The translations under genes and the position numbers were made by a program. Of a stretch of 64,000 nucleotides of DNA, positions 8,557-17,502 are shown piece by piece. Numbering within the stretch: the first letter of the stretch is position 1; each line of letters begins with the position of its first letter. Source of the stretch: Aquimarina intermedia (GTDB taxonomy: Bacteria; Bacteroidota; Bacteroidia; Flavobacteriales; Flavobacteriaceae); contig NZ_VNHU01000003.1 in NCBI RefSeq assembly GCF_008124785.1, positions 124,001-188,000 of the forward strand, read 5' to 3'. Below the pieces are notes generated by a model that was not told where the DNA came from, made no database searches, and worked only from the letters and a program-made list of their open reading frames with translations.

Positions 8557-10830
8557 GTGAAACAACTTTACTATCTGCTAATCAGCAGCTTTCTCTTATT
8601 ATCCTTTTCAAAACTTCAAGCTCAGTGTAACCAACCACTTCGTACCTTAGAATTCTGTGCTATGCAATCTATAGATTACGATGGTGATATGATAGCTGAT
8701 GGTATTATAAATCTATATGATGAGATGGGGTTTGTCCCCGCTGATGGAACATGGAAAATTCATCCAAAATATGCTACAGCATTAGACGAGGCTACCGGTA
8801 ATCTTTCATTATGGAATTTACCGAATTCTACACTTGGTAATACGCTGGATGAATACAGTTTTCAATTAATTAGTCCAAGCTGCGGAACTGATCCGGTTAT
8901 AGAAGGCCGCATCGTCTTAGGACCTTTTTCGGGCGTTGCCTTACCGCGATCGCCAGAATTTAATGTGAATGCTCAAGCATGTGATTCTGGAGGTTTTGAT
9001 TTGTTCTCAGCATTCGTATATGACAATAGAAACCCTCCTCCACATCTTAATGGAACTTGGGTGTACAATGGTTCAAGCTCTAGTTTTGTAAGTCTTGACG
9101 GATCCATTTTTAAAGCAGAAATTCCGTATCAAAAGGGAGATCCCATTCCAGATCAGGAAGTATTTGAGTTCACCTATACTGTATCAGGGATAGGGCCTTG
9201 TGCTCCGACAATGGAAACGACGATCCGTATAGCTATGGTTAGACAAGTTGATCCAGGTATTGCTAAGCCTACAGCTATTTGTGAAGATGACATGATTGCC
9301 GGTCTCTATGATGCAGATATCAACCTGAGAGATGATATCTATCTTGAGGATGAAGATAGTGATAACAGTATTTGGCTAGCAGGGACTGATACAACAGGGC
9401 AAATTGAAAATGAACAGGATTCAATTATCAATTTGAGAACGATATATAATGATTTTGTTGTTCAAAATGGAGCTGATGTTCGTTTTGGATGTAAAACATT
9501 TGATTTTACATACTTTGTGAATCAACGCTCAGGGGTATGTAGCGATAAATCTAGTGTCATTTCGTTTACCTTTTATGAGCAATTACGACCCTTTTCACAG
9601 CAAGTTCCTATTCCGCAGATCTGTGCAAATGAATCTCCGGGAAATTTGGATTTGTTTGACTTCCTGATATTTACTCAGGCAGATGGTCATGACTTCACCT
9701 ATGCTTCAAATAATGCAACTAATTGGAGGATGATTTCTGGGGCTTCTAATTTGGGAATTAAAAATTTTTATGATTCGGATTATACCTATAGAGGTACGGT
9801 GAATACATTGAATGCGACACCTGGTACTTATATATTTGAGTATGGTGTAAGTCCCGCAATTAATTGTGGTGGTGGATGCGATCCTTTTTCATCTGAATCA
9901 TGTAATAGCCCTTGTGATGCGTTAACTGCAACAGTAACTATTGAAATCTTACCTTTTGAGTATCCTGGTGAAAACACAACTGATGTATATATCTGTGAGT
10001 CTCTTGGTCAGGTGGATTTAAGGAGCTTACTTGCTACCAATGGTGTTGATACCGTTTCACCTACAGGAATTTGGACAAATAGTGCAGGAACAAGTATTCC
10101 AAACACCTTTATTTTTCCGGAAATCACGACGAATCAAATATTTACGTTTACACATAATACTGCAAGCGCTGAAGGGTGCTTGGATAGCGCAGAACTTACT
10201 TTTACCATTTTTAAAGAAGCAAATGCGGGTATAGATGGATCCGTTCAGTTATGTACAAATGATCTTACGGTAACTTTATTTGATCAATTAGGTGGAACTC
10301 CGGACACGACAGGAATTTGGAATGGACCGTTTGGTTACGAATCAACAAATCATTTGGGAGTTTTTGATACAGCTGATGTAATGTTGCCGATTCTTGGTCC
10401 CGGGACTTATATTTATACAGTGCCTGGCAACGATGGTTGTCCCGATATTGATCAGGCGTCAGTCACGATAACGATAGTTGAACCTATAGCTATCGGAAAT
10501 GATCGGAGTGATACCTTTTGTAAATTAGATGGAAGTGTAAATCTTTACTCGTTATTAGTTCGGGATACGCCAAGAATTGGTGTTTTTACAGATACGGATA
10601 ATACCAAGGCTCTAAGTGCAGAGGGAGTTTTAGATTTTGAAACGCTTACCAATCAGATCTATAATTTTGAATACAACATACCCAATACAGCGCCTTGTGA
10701 TAACTCCACGTTAATGGTTTCCGTTCAGATTGTGGATTTGCCGATACCTGTAGTACCAGAGCAGGAATTTTGTATTCTTGATGCAAAGCGATTGGATGAT
10801 GTTGAGGTAGATGTTCTCAATTATAATTAG
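8557..10830 (+). CDS. Large secreted surface/adhesin-like protein, N-terminal part cut by an amber stop
   Basis: The visible start is GTG at 8557, followed by a signal peptide (KQLYYLLISSFLLLSFSKLQAQ). The rest is a series of beta-rich segments of ~80-110 residues, with recurring cysteines and phrases such as TGIWTNSAG and TGIWNGPFG, typical of large Bacteroidota surface proteins with Ig-like repeats. The frame ends at TAG 10828-10830. The same frame continues without further stops to 11298, and that continuation holds the type IX sorting domain. The gene is therefore best read as a 913-residue protein interrupted by a single nonsense codon. If the stop is real, the product would lack its secretion signal. 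It begins a cluster with a PorP/SprF protein and an OmpA protein, the usual context. The ligand is unknown. Confidence 0.85.
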   Translation: MKQLYYLLISSFLLLSFSKLQAQCNQPLRTLEFCAMQSIDYDGDMIADGIINLYDEMGFVPADGTWKIHPKYATALDEATGNLSLWNLPNSTLGNTLDEYSFQLISPSCGTDPVIEGRIVLGPFSGVALPRSPEFNVNAQACDSGGFDLFSAFVYDNRNPPPHLNGTWVYNGSSSSFVSLDGSIFKAEIPYQKGDPIPDQEVFEFTYTVSGIGPCAPTMETTIRIAMVRQVDPGIAKPTAICEDDMIAGLYDADINLRDDIYLEDEDSDNSIWLAGTDTTGQIENEQDSIINLRTIYNDFVVQNGADVRFGCKTFDFTYFVNQRSGVCSDKSSVISFTFYEQLRPFSQQVPIPQICANESPGNLDLFDFLIFTQADGHDFTYASNNATNWRMISGASNLGIKNFYDSDYTYRGTVNTLNATPGTYIFEYGVSPAINCGGGCDPFSSESCNSPCDALTATVTIEILPFEYPGENTTDVYICESLGQVDLRSLLATNGVDTVSPTGIWTNSAGTSIPNTFIFPEITTNQIFTFTHNTASAEGCLDSAELTFTIFKEANAGIDGSVQLCTNDLTVTLFDQLGGTPDTTGIWNGPFGYESTNHLGVFDTADVMLPILGPGTYIYTVPGNDGCPDIDQASVTITIVEPIAIGNDRSDTFCKLDGSVNLYSLLVRDTPRIGVFTDTDNTKALSAEGVLDFETLTNQIYNFEYNIPNTAPCDNSTLMVSVQIVDLPIPVVPEQEFCILDAKRLDDVEVDVLNYN

Positions 10831-11298
10831 TATGCAACACTAGATAGTGATACGCCGATTGTTGACAATCCGCTGCTATACGATAATCAGGTGTTTTATA
10901 TCGCAAATGTTGACACTGATAATTGTGAGTCAGGACGATTAGCGGTTCCAATTGTTATTCATAATACAGGAGAGCGTTTTTCTAATGGAGAATTATGCAC
11001 CTTAGAGTTTCAAGATGGTGTTTCTCCTAATGGAGATATTCAAAATGACAGTTTTGCTTTATTTATCGAAGAGGTTTATAACATTCCTATTGCATTCCCG
11101 GATTTTGATCTTAAAATTTACAACCGTTATGGAAGCCTTGTTTTTGATGGAAATCGCAATACCGAAGAGTTTCGTGGAGAAAGTAACGTGTCTATCCGAC
11201 TAGGAGATGACTTGCCTTCAGGAACTTATTTCTACATCTTCAATCCTAACTTTGATAATAACTTGCCGATACAAGGTAGTTTTTACTTAAGCAGATAA
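10831..11298 (+). pseudogene. C-terminal part of the same protein with type IX type-B (CHU_C-like) sorting domain
   Basis: This segment is in the same frame as 8557-10830 and directly continues its beta repeat (YATLDSDTPIVDNP). It has no convincing start of its own; the first ATG-like codon at 10891 falls inside a repeat. The last ~90 residues match the gliding-motility/type-B sorting domain: GVSPNGDIQNDSF, DLKIYNRYGSLVF, a short variable stretch, LPSGTYFYIF, and a terminal GSFYLSR. In Flavobacteriaceae this domain directs export by the type IX system, and PorP/SprF-like partners are often encoded next door, as here. It is labelled a pseudogene because of the amber codon; a sequencing error would restore one intact gene. 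Confidence 0.8.
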
Positions 11299-11305
11299 TT
11301 CACAC

Positions 11306-12223
11306 ATGAAAAAATATATACTTTTAAGTATAACATGGGCATGTTATACGATTGTTTTTGCACAGCAAGACCCTCAATATTCTCAATATATGTACAATAT
11401 GAGTACCGTGAATCCGGGGTATGTAACAAATATGTCAGGAGTGATTTCTACAGGTTTGTTGTTTCGAAAGCAATGGACAGGCGTAGAGGGTTCTCCACAA
11501 ACAGGAAATCTCTTTGCTCATGTTCCTATTCGTGAAAATATAGAGCTTAGTGTAAATTACGTTAATGATAGAATTGGAGATGCTATCCCGGTTGAAACTC
11601 ATTTATTTAATATCGATTTTGCATATATAACGAGCATTTCTGATGATTTTAAGTTGTCTTATGGACTTAAGACTGGACTCAGTAGTTTCAAAATTGATCC
11701 CTCTGGTTCCAATGTAGCAGATGATCCTGCTTTTGCCAATACCAGTGCTCAATTAGAACTAACCATAGGAGCAGGATTGTTTCTGTTTTCCAGTAATTTT
11801 TATGTGGGAATTTCGTCACCAAATCTTTTACCTAATAATGTAGAATTAGGAGACGTAAGTGTTTCAGAAAGCAAAACTCATTTATATGGTATTGCCGGTT
11901 ACGTTTTTGATTTTGTAGACGATGTCAAACTAAAACCTTCTGTAGTTATCAAACAAGTGGTAGATTCTCCACTAACTTTTGATATCTCGTTAAACTCGTT
12001 AATTTATGATCGTTTTGAACTCGGAGTTTCTTATCGATATCAAGATGCGTTAGTCGCTTTGGCAGGATTTCAGATTACTCCCAATTTAAAAGTGGGATAT
12101 GCCTATGATTTTAGTATCAGCGAATTGAGTGGGTACAATAATGGAAGCCATGAGGTAATTTTGTTATATAATTTTGATTTATTAAAATTCACAAAAAAAT
12201 ACGCTTCCCCAAGATTTTTCTAA
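11306..12223 (+). CDS. PorP/SprF family type IX secretion outer-membrane protein
   Basis: The N-terminus has a signal peptide ending in FAQ, followed by QQDPQYSQYMYNMSTVNPGY. This motif, with the next phrase LFRKQWTGVEGSPQTG, is the hallmark of the PorP/SprF family. The remaining ~240 residues alternate as a beta barrel and end in a phenylalanine. The 305-residue length fits. SprF-like proteins help particular type-B-sorted substrates reach the surface. This one starts 7 nt after the adhesin-like gene and probably serves it. It is a paralogue of the core PorP rather than the core component itself, since the other core type IX genes are absent here. Confidence 0.92.
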   Translation: MKKYILLSITWACYTIVFAQQDPQYSQYMYNMSTVNPGYVTNMSGVISTGLLFRKQWTGVEGSPQTGNLFAHVPIRENIELSVNYVNDRIGDAIPVETHLFNIDFAYITSISDDFKLSYGLKTGLSSFKIDPSGSNVADDPAFANTSAQLELTIGAGLFLFSSNFYVGISSPNLLPNNVELGDVSVSESKTHLYGIAGYVFDFVDDVKLKPSVVIKQVVDSPLTFDISLNSLIYDRFELGVSYRYQDALVALAGFQITPNLKVGYAYDFSISELSGYNNGSHEVILLYNFDLLKFTKKYASPRFF

Positions 12224-12307
12224 TAATTATCAGAAGATTCCCGGTAAAATGTGCTGTTTATAAAATATACAAGAACTGACTGCCAGGAATAAAATAAACG
12301 TATATCG

Positions 12308-14359
12308 ATGAAAAAAATAGTAGTTTTTATAGTCTTGCTTTTTGGAATTTTTACAGTAAGCGGACAGAAAAAAAGCAGAGCTGATCGTTTTTTTGAAAAA
12401 GGTGATTTCCTTAATGCAGCAGTTGAGTATGAAGAAATTCTAAATGAAAATGGATACTCAAAACCTGTTCTCTTACATATATCAGAGTCCTATTATAATA
12501 CATTTCAGTTTAAACAGGCTTATCGATATTTGAGAATTCTTACCGAAGGAAAATTTTATGCAAGGGATAAAACATATGATAACAAATTTAATTTTATGAT
12601 GTACCAAGTCCTTTCAGCACTTGGCGATTATGATAAAGCTGTCACGTACTTGACAGAATATAATAAAAATAACAATGCGTCAAATTTTAGCGTTCAAGAT
12701 GCCATCAGTACCATAGAAGCTTTTAAACTTAAAGAAGATGATTACCAGATTAAAGAAGGAGCGTTCAATTCGGATGCTTCAGAATTTGGAGCGGTAAGGA
12801 TGGATAGTTTAATTTATTTTGCATCTGATAAATATCCAAATGGATTGACCGATAAGCAATATCGATGGACCCATCGTCCATTTTTAGATATTAGGAAGAT
12901 AAAGGTGGATGACAAGAATGTGCCAATAGGGGATAGTGAAGAAATTGAAGGAAAGATTAACGGAAAGCTGCATGAAGGTAATTTCTGTTTTAGTAAAGAC
13001 GGTAACACGCTATATCTCTCTAGAAGTAATTATGATAAAGGGAAAAAGAAGTTTGATAGTTTGCAGCAAAATGCGATTCAGTTATATAAATCAGAGAAAA
13101 TTAAAGGGGAGTGGTCGATTCCGCAGAAGTTGGCTTTTAATGATGTTTCGTTTAGCATAGAGCATCCGACATTAAATGCTGATGGCTCCAAATTATTTTT
13201 CTCATCTAATATGCCGGGAGGGTATGGTGATTTTGATCTGTATTATGTTGAAATTGATGCGGCAGGCATATTTGGTGATCCTGTTAATTTGGGAGCAATG
13301 ATTAATACTGTCAATAGAGAGCAATTTCCATTTGTATCGGATGATAATCATTTGTTTTTTGCGTCTAACGGACATTTAGGATTGGGCATGTTGGATCTTT
13401 TTGTTTCAGAATATACTGATAAGGGATTCAAAGCTCCTGTTAATTTAGGAGCACCCATCAATTCTCGATATGATGATTTTTCGATAAGTTATTATAGCGA
13501 TACGGATGACTTCTTTGCATCAAACCGTAAAAAAGAGGGTGATGATATTTATGAGTTCAACCAAATAGGAGAGATTTTTACCCGCGAATATGTAACCCAA
13601 TTCGAAGTACGTGATTTTGCGACCGAAAGATATATTGAAAATGCAGAAGTTAGTATTAAAGATGGACAAATGAATCAATTGTATAGTAACACATTTGATT
13701 CGATCGCATCTTTTAGTTTGACTACGCTTCCCGGAAACTTTGAGTTTACAGCAAAAGCATCGGGATATAATGAACGGTCAAAACCTATAAAAATATTAGA
13801 AAAAGAAGATCAGCTAATTGTGTTGTATCTGGAGAAAAGTTTGGTGACTGATTCCTTAACCAGAACTAAAAAGAATGAAGACACTTTAGCGCTTGAAGAT
13901 TCAGATACAAACACCAATCCACCTAAAGTAACATCTGCACAACTCAAGGAACAGTTATTAAGAGATACAGAAGGCCCTCCAGTGGTTGAGAAGAATGGAA
14001 AATTATTTTTTGAACTTCCCCCAATCTATTTTGATTATGATAAATGGAATATTCGAGCAGATTCAAAAAAAGTATTGGACGAGTTTGCAAAAAAGTTGGA
14101 AAAATATAAATCTGTATATATAAAGATCAGTTCACACACAGATAGTAGAGGGACCGATACATATAACCAAGTCTTGTCTGAGAAGCGAGCCGAATCAACG
14201 AGAAATTATTTGGCACTTGTAGGTTATGTGAATGCAAGACGTATGAAATTTCAAGGATTCGGAGAGTCGCAACCTTTAATTAATTGTAAGGACAAAATTT
14301 GCAATGAAGAGGAACACCAAACGAATCGACGTAGTGAATTTGAAATAATTAAATATTAA
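12308..14359 (+). CDS. OmpA-family protein with N-terminal TPR-like region and beta-propeller repeats
   Basis: Domains in order: a signal peptide (VSG/Q), a helical TPR-like region (~20-140) with RADRFFEKGDFLNAAVEYEE, WD40-like PD40 propeller repeats (~150-410) with phrases HPTLNADGSKLFFSSNMPGG and QFPFVSDDNHLFFASNG, a CarboxypepD-regulatory-like beta domain (~425-505), and a C-terminal OmpA domain (~575-683) with YFDYDKWNIRADS and SSHTDSRGTDTYN. This architecture regularly follows PorP/SprF genes in Bacteroidota. It is thought to anchor the type IX outer-membrane complex to peptidoglycan. It is separated from the PorP/SprF gene by 84 nt and is likely co-transcribed. Confidence 0.9.
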   Translation: MKKIVVFIVLLFGIFTVSGQKKSRADRFFEKGDFLNAAVEYEEILNENGYSKPVLLHISESYYNTFQFKQAYRYLRILTEGKFYARDKTYDNKFNFMMYQVLSALGDYDKAVTYLTEYNKNNNASNFSVQDAISTIEAFKLKEDDYQIKEGAFNSDASEFGAVRMDSLIYFASDKYPNGLTDKQYRWTHRPFLDIRKIKVDDKNVPIGDSEEIEGKINGKLHEGNFCFSKDGNTLYLSRSNYDKGKKKFDSLQQNAIQLYKSEKIKGEWSIPQKLAFNDVSFSIEHPTLNADGSKLFFSSNMPGGYGDFDLYYVEIDAAGIFGDPVNLGAMINTVNREQFPFVSDDNHLFFASNGHLGLGMLDLFVSEYTDKGFKAPVNLGAPINSRYDDFSISYYSDTDDFFASNRKKEGDDIYEFNQIGEIFTREYVTQFEVRDFATERYIENAEVSIKDGQMNQLYSNTFDSIASFSLTTLPGNFEFTAKASGYNERSKPIKILEKEDQLIVLYLEKSLVTDSLTRTKKNEDTLALEDSDTNTNPPKVTSAQLKEQLLRDTEGPPVVEKNGKLFFELPPIYFDYDKWNIRADSKKVLDEFAKKLEKYKSVYIKISSHTDSRGTDTYNQVLSEKRAESTRNYLALVGYVNARRMKFQGFGESQPLINCKDKICNEEEHQTNRRSEFEIIKY

Positions 14360-14405
14360 TGCAAGGTATTATGTGCAATTGCTTGTGAAATAATATTTTA
14401 TAATG

Positions 14406-14413
14406 TAATTTTG
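14406..14413 (+). promoter_or_regulatory. rpsA promoter -7 box
   Basis: TAATTTTG is a perfect TAnnTTTG match. A TTG at 14383-14385 lies 20 nt upstream, the expected -33 spacing. Transcription would start near 14420, giving a ~110-nt leader before rpsA in which I recognise no known RNA element. Confidence 0.65.
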
Positions 14414-14528
14414 CACTCCTTTTTAACGAGTGAGAGAATAAAAAAGGGTTCATTTATTTCAACTAACGCTTCTGTAAACGTTTTCGTTTTGATTCTCAAA
14501 TAGATACAGAATACAAATTTTATCTTCA

Positions 14529-16355
14529 ATGTCTGAAGAAACAAAAAAAACAGATGTTCAGGAAGTAGAAGCTCCTAAAGCAGCTAAGACTACTTCTCCA
14601 CAACAAGAGAATCCTGAGCAATTTTTACAAGAATTTAACTGGCACAACTACGAAGAAGGAATTGATCCTATTGAGGATTCAAAACTGGAAGAGTTTGAAA
14701 AGCTGGTTGCAGACAACTTCGTTGATACATTAAATGATGAAGTAGTAATGGGAACTGTAATTAACCTTACAGATCGTGATGCTATCATCGATATTAATGC
14801 AAAAAGTGAAGGTGTAATCTCATTAAACGAATTTCGTTACAATCCTGACCTTAAAGAAGGTGATAAGGTTGAGGTTTTAATTGATGTTAGAGAAGATGCT
14901 ACAGGTCAATTAATTCTATCTCACCGTAAAGCTAGAGTAATCAAGGCTTGGGATCGCGTTAATAATGCACACGATACAGGTGAGATCGTTAATGGTTTTG
15001 TTAAATGCAGAACTAAAGGAGGAATGATCGTTGATGTTTTTGGTATTGAAGCTTTCTTACCAGGATCTCAAATTGATGTGAAGCCAATCCGTGATTACGA
15101 TGCATACGTTGGTAAAACGATGGAATTTAAAGTTGTGAAAATTAATCACGAATTTAAGAACGTTGTAGTATCGCATAAAGCACTTATCGAAGCTGATATT
15201 GAAGAGCAGAAGAAAGAAATTATCGGTCAATTAGAAAAAGGTCAAGTATTAGAAGGTACTGTTAAGAATGTTACTTCTTATGGTGTATTTGTTGATCTTG
15301 GTGGAGTTGACGGACTTATTCACATTACAGACCTTTCTTGGTCAAGAATTAATCACCCGAATGAGATGGTGGATCTTGATCAGAAATTGAATGTTGTAAT
15401 TTTAGACTTTGATGAGGCTAAAACACGTATTCAATTAGGTCTTAAGCAATTAAAACCACATCCGTGGGAAGCGCTTGATAAAGAAGTTAAGGTTGGAGAC
15501 AAAGTTAAAGGTAAGGTTGTTGTAATCGCTGATTACGGTGCATTTATCGAAGTTGAAGAAGGTGTTGAAGGTTTAATTCACGTTTCTGAAATGTCTTGGT
15601 CTACACACTTACGATCTGCACAGGATTTTGTTAAAGTTGGTGACGAAGTAGAAGCGGTAATCCTTACACTTGATAGAGAAGAAAGAAAAATGTCTCTTGG
15701 TATTAAGCAATTAACGCCAGATCCATGGACTGATATTACTACCAAATACCCAGTAGGTTCTAAACACACAGGTATTGTACGTAACTTTACTAACTTCGGT
15801 GTGTTTGTTGAATTAGAAGAAGGTATCGACGGTTTAATTTATATCTCTGATCTTTCATGGACTAAGAAAATCAAACATCCTTCTGACTTTACAAACGTTG
15901 GAGATAAGCTTGATGTTGTAGTACTTGAATTAGATGTTGAAGGCCGTAAACTTAGTTTAGGTCATAAACAAACTGAAGATAATCCTTGGGATAAGTATGA
16001 AGGTGATTTTGCTGTAGGTACAAAACATACTGCAACTATTGCTGATATTGTTGACAAGGGTGCTACTATCGAATTTAACGAAGATATCGTTGCTTTTGTT
16101 CCTTCTCGTCATTTAGAGAAAGAAGATGGAAGTAAACTACAAAAAGGTGAGGAAGCACAATTCCAAATCATTGAGTTCAATAAAGAATTCAAAAGAGTAG
16201 TTGCCTCTCATACTGCAATGTTTAGAGAAGAAGAAGCTAAGATTGTGAAGCAAGCAGCTAAGAAAGCAGCTTCTACAGGATCTGCAGAAAAGACTACCCT
16301 TGGTGATCTTGATGCCTTAGCTGATCTTAAAGCTAAAATGGAAAAAGGGAAATAA
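14529..16355 (+). CDS. rpsA: 30S ribosomal protein S1
   Basis: Six S1 (OB-fold) RNA-binding repeats can be traced from residue ~65 to ~560. The clearest are GQVLEGTVKNVTSYGVFVDL, GDKVKGKVVVIADYGAFIEV and GSKHTGIVRNFTNFGVFVEL, each followed by a GLIxISDLSW-type strand. S1 brings mRNA to the small subunit and is notable in Bacteroidota, where many mRNAs lack a Shine-Dalgarno sequence. The N-terminus (MSEETKKTDVQE) and the lysine-rich C-terminus are low complexity. Codon use is strongly biased, as expected for a highly expressed gene. It has its own promoter at 14406 and a terminator at 16377. Confidence 0.97.
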   Translation: MSEETKKTDVQEVEAPKAAKTTSPQQENPEQFLQEFNWHNYEEGIDPIEDSKLEEFEKLVADNFVDTLNDEVVMGTVINLTDRDAIIDINAKSEGVISLNEFRYNPDLKEGDKVEVLIDVREDATGQLILSHRKARVIKAWDRVNNAHDTGEIVNGFVKCRTKGGMIVDVFGIEAFLPGSQIDVKPIRDYDAYVGKTMEFKVVKINHEFKNVVVSHKALIEADIEEQKKEIIGQLEKGQVLEGTVKNVTSYGVFVDLGGVDGLIHITDLSWSRINHPNEMVDLDQKLNVVILDFDEAKTRIQLGLKQLKPHPWEALDKEVKVGDKVKGKVVVIADYGAFIEVEEGVEGLIHVSEMSWSTHLRSAQDFVKVGDEVEAVILTLDREERKMSLGIKQLTPDPWTDITTKYPVGSKHTGIVRNFTNFGVFVELEEGIDGLIYISDLSWTKKIKHPSDFTNVGDKLDVVVLELDVEGRKLSLGHKQTEDNPWDKYEGDFAVGTKHTATIADIVDKGATIEFNEDIVAFVPSRHLEKEDGSKLQKGEEAQFQIIEFNKEFKRVVASHTAMFREEEAKIVKQAAKKAASTGSAEKTTLGDLDALADLKAKMEKGK

Positions 16356-16376
16356 TTCTTATTTTCTATAAATATT

Positions 16377-16408
16377 AAAAATCCTCCTGTTTATCAGGGG
16401 GATTTTTT
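16377..16408 (+). terminator. rpsA terminator
   Basis: A stem pairs 16377-16389 with 16395-16407 (core atcctcctg / caggggggat, one G-U pair) around a 5-nt loop, and ends in six Ts. It lies 22 nt behind the rpsA stop. Confidence 0.8.
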
Positions 16409-16515
16409 GTTTTAGGTTGTTATATAACTGTAGAATATACCTTTTGTCCTAAAAAACATACGTTTTAACTGTTCTTGGCATGCTTTTAGCACATTATAAA
16501 GTGTTTTATGTCTTT

Positions 16516-16523
16516 TAATTTTG
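16516..16523 (+). promoter_or_regulatory. Promoter -7 box of the serine hydrolase/transporter operon
   Basis: TAATTTTG matches TAnnTTTG exactly and lies 42 nt upstream of the ATG at 16565. Because it falls after the ATG at 16508, it argues that translation begins at 16565. No clear -33 TTG is visible. Confidence 0.5.
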
Positions 16524-16564
16524 TAAAGACAGAAATAATTTTTAAGTTAAATAAAAATAACTAT

Positions 16565-17482
16565 ATGAGAGAATGTAAATGGAGTATTGTTTTAATGTTA
16601 GTAACGGTTTTAAGCCTTAAGGTCGGACATAGTCAGACTGCACTTCCAATAACTATAGAAGAAGAGGTTAAGCCAATTGACGATTTGTATGACGATAACT
16701 TACAATATTTACTGGAGGCAGAAGTGCTCAATAATAAAAAATGGAAAAGATTAGTTGACAGCAAAAAAATGTCTATTGGTATTGTAGATTTGAGCGATGC
16801 TGATCATATTCGCTATGCCGGCCTTAATGATAATAATATGATGTACGCGGCTAGTTTACCAAAGATTGCAATTTTGCTGGCTGCTATGGATGCACTCGAA
16901 AAAGGAGAGTTAGAAGAAACCCCCGAGATTACAAAGGATTTGCGCTTAATGATAAGTAAATCTAATAATCAGGCTTCTACGCGTATGATAGATCGTCTGG
17001 GATACGAAAAAATTGAAGCGGTACTAAGAGGGCCAAAACATAAGTTTTATGATGAAGAAGTTGGGGGAGGACTCTGGGTTGGTAAACGCTATGCAGCCGG
17101 CGGGCGTCGCCATCCTGAACCTTTAAAGGGGCTTAGTCATGCTGCTACAACACGTCAGGTATGTAGTTTTTATTATCAATTGGCTATGGGTAATTTGATT
17201 AGCACAGAACGTTCTGAGCAAATGTTGGATATCATGAAAGATCCTGCCTTACATCATAAATTTGTAAATACGTTAGATCGTATTGCTCCTAAAGCTGACC
17301 TTTTTAGAAAATCAGGCTCTTGGAGAAATTATCACTCAGATTCAATTTTAGTTTGGGGTCCTAATCGTAAATATATTCTGGTTGCTTTATTAGAAGACTC
17401 ATTAGGGGAGCAAATTATTAGAAGTTTAGTAGTTCCTTTAGAAAAAGTTTTAAAAAAATCCCGTTCTTTAGCTAGTAAGTAA
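16565..17482 (+). CDS. Exported class-A-beta-lactamase-like serine hydrolase
   Basis: The product has a signal peptide (SIVLMLVTVLSLKVGHSQ). The serine-hydrolase motifs appear in order: SLPK (SxxK, the acylation serine and lysine), SNN (the SDN-equivalent), and KSGS (the KTG-equivalent). This is the penicillin-binding-protein/beta-lactamase class A fold. The variant motifs SNN and KSG are common in uncharacterised envelope hydrolases, so resistance is not implied; a peptidoglycan or peptide substrate is equally possible. The start at 16565 is preferred over 16508 because of the signal peptide and the promoter box. It is followed after 20 nt by a transporter-like gene. A second hydrolase with the same motif set lies at 20332-21588 on the opposite strand. 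Confidence 0.85.
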   Translation: MRECKWSIVLMLVTVLSLKVGHSQTALPITIEEEVKPIDDLYDDNLQYLLEAEVLNNKKWKRLVDSKKMSIGIVDLSDADHIRYAGLNDNNMMYAASLPKIAILLAAMDALEKGELEETPEITKDLRLMISKSNNQASTRMIDRLGYEKIEAVLRGPKHKFYDEEVGGGLWVGKRYAAGGRRHPEPLKGLSHAATTRQVCSFYYQLAMGNLISTERSEQMLDIMKDPALHHKFVNTLDRIAPKADLFRKSGSWRNYHSDSILVWGPNRKYILVALLEDSLGEQIIRSLVVPLEKVLKKSRSLASK

Positions 17483-17502
17483 TACGAACTAGATAGCGTA
17501 AA

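Noticed and set aside
16565..17482. Antibiotic-resistance beta-lactamase
   Set aside because: The SDN and KTG motifs are replaced by SNN and KSG and the context is an envelope operon, so only a class-A-like serine hydrolase can be supported.
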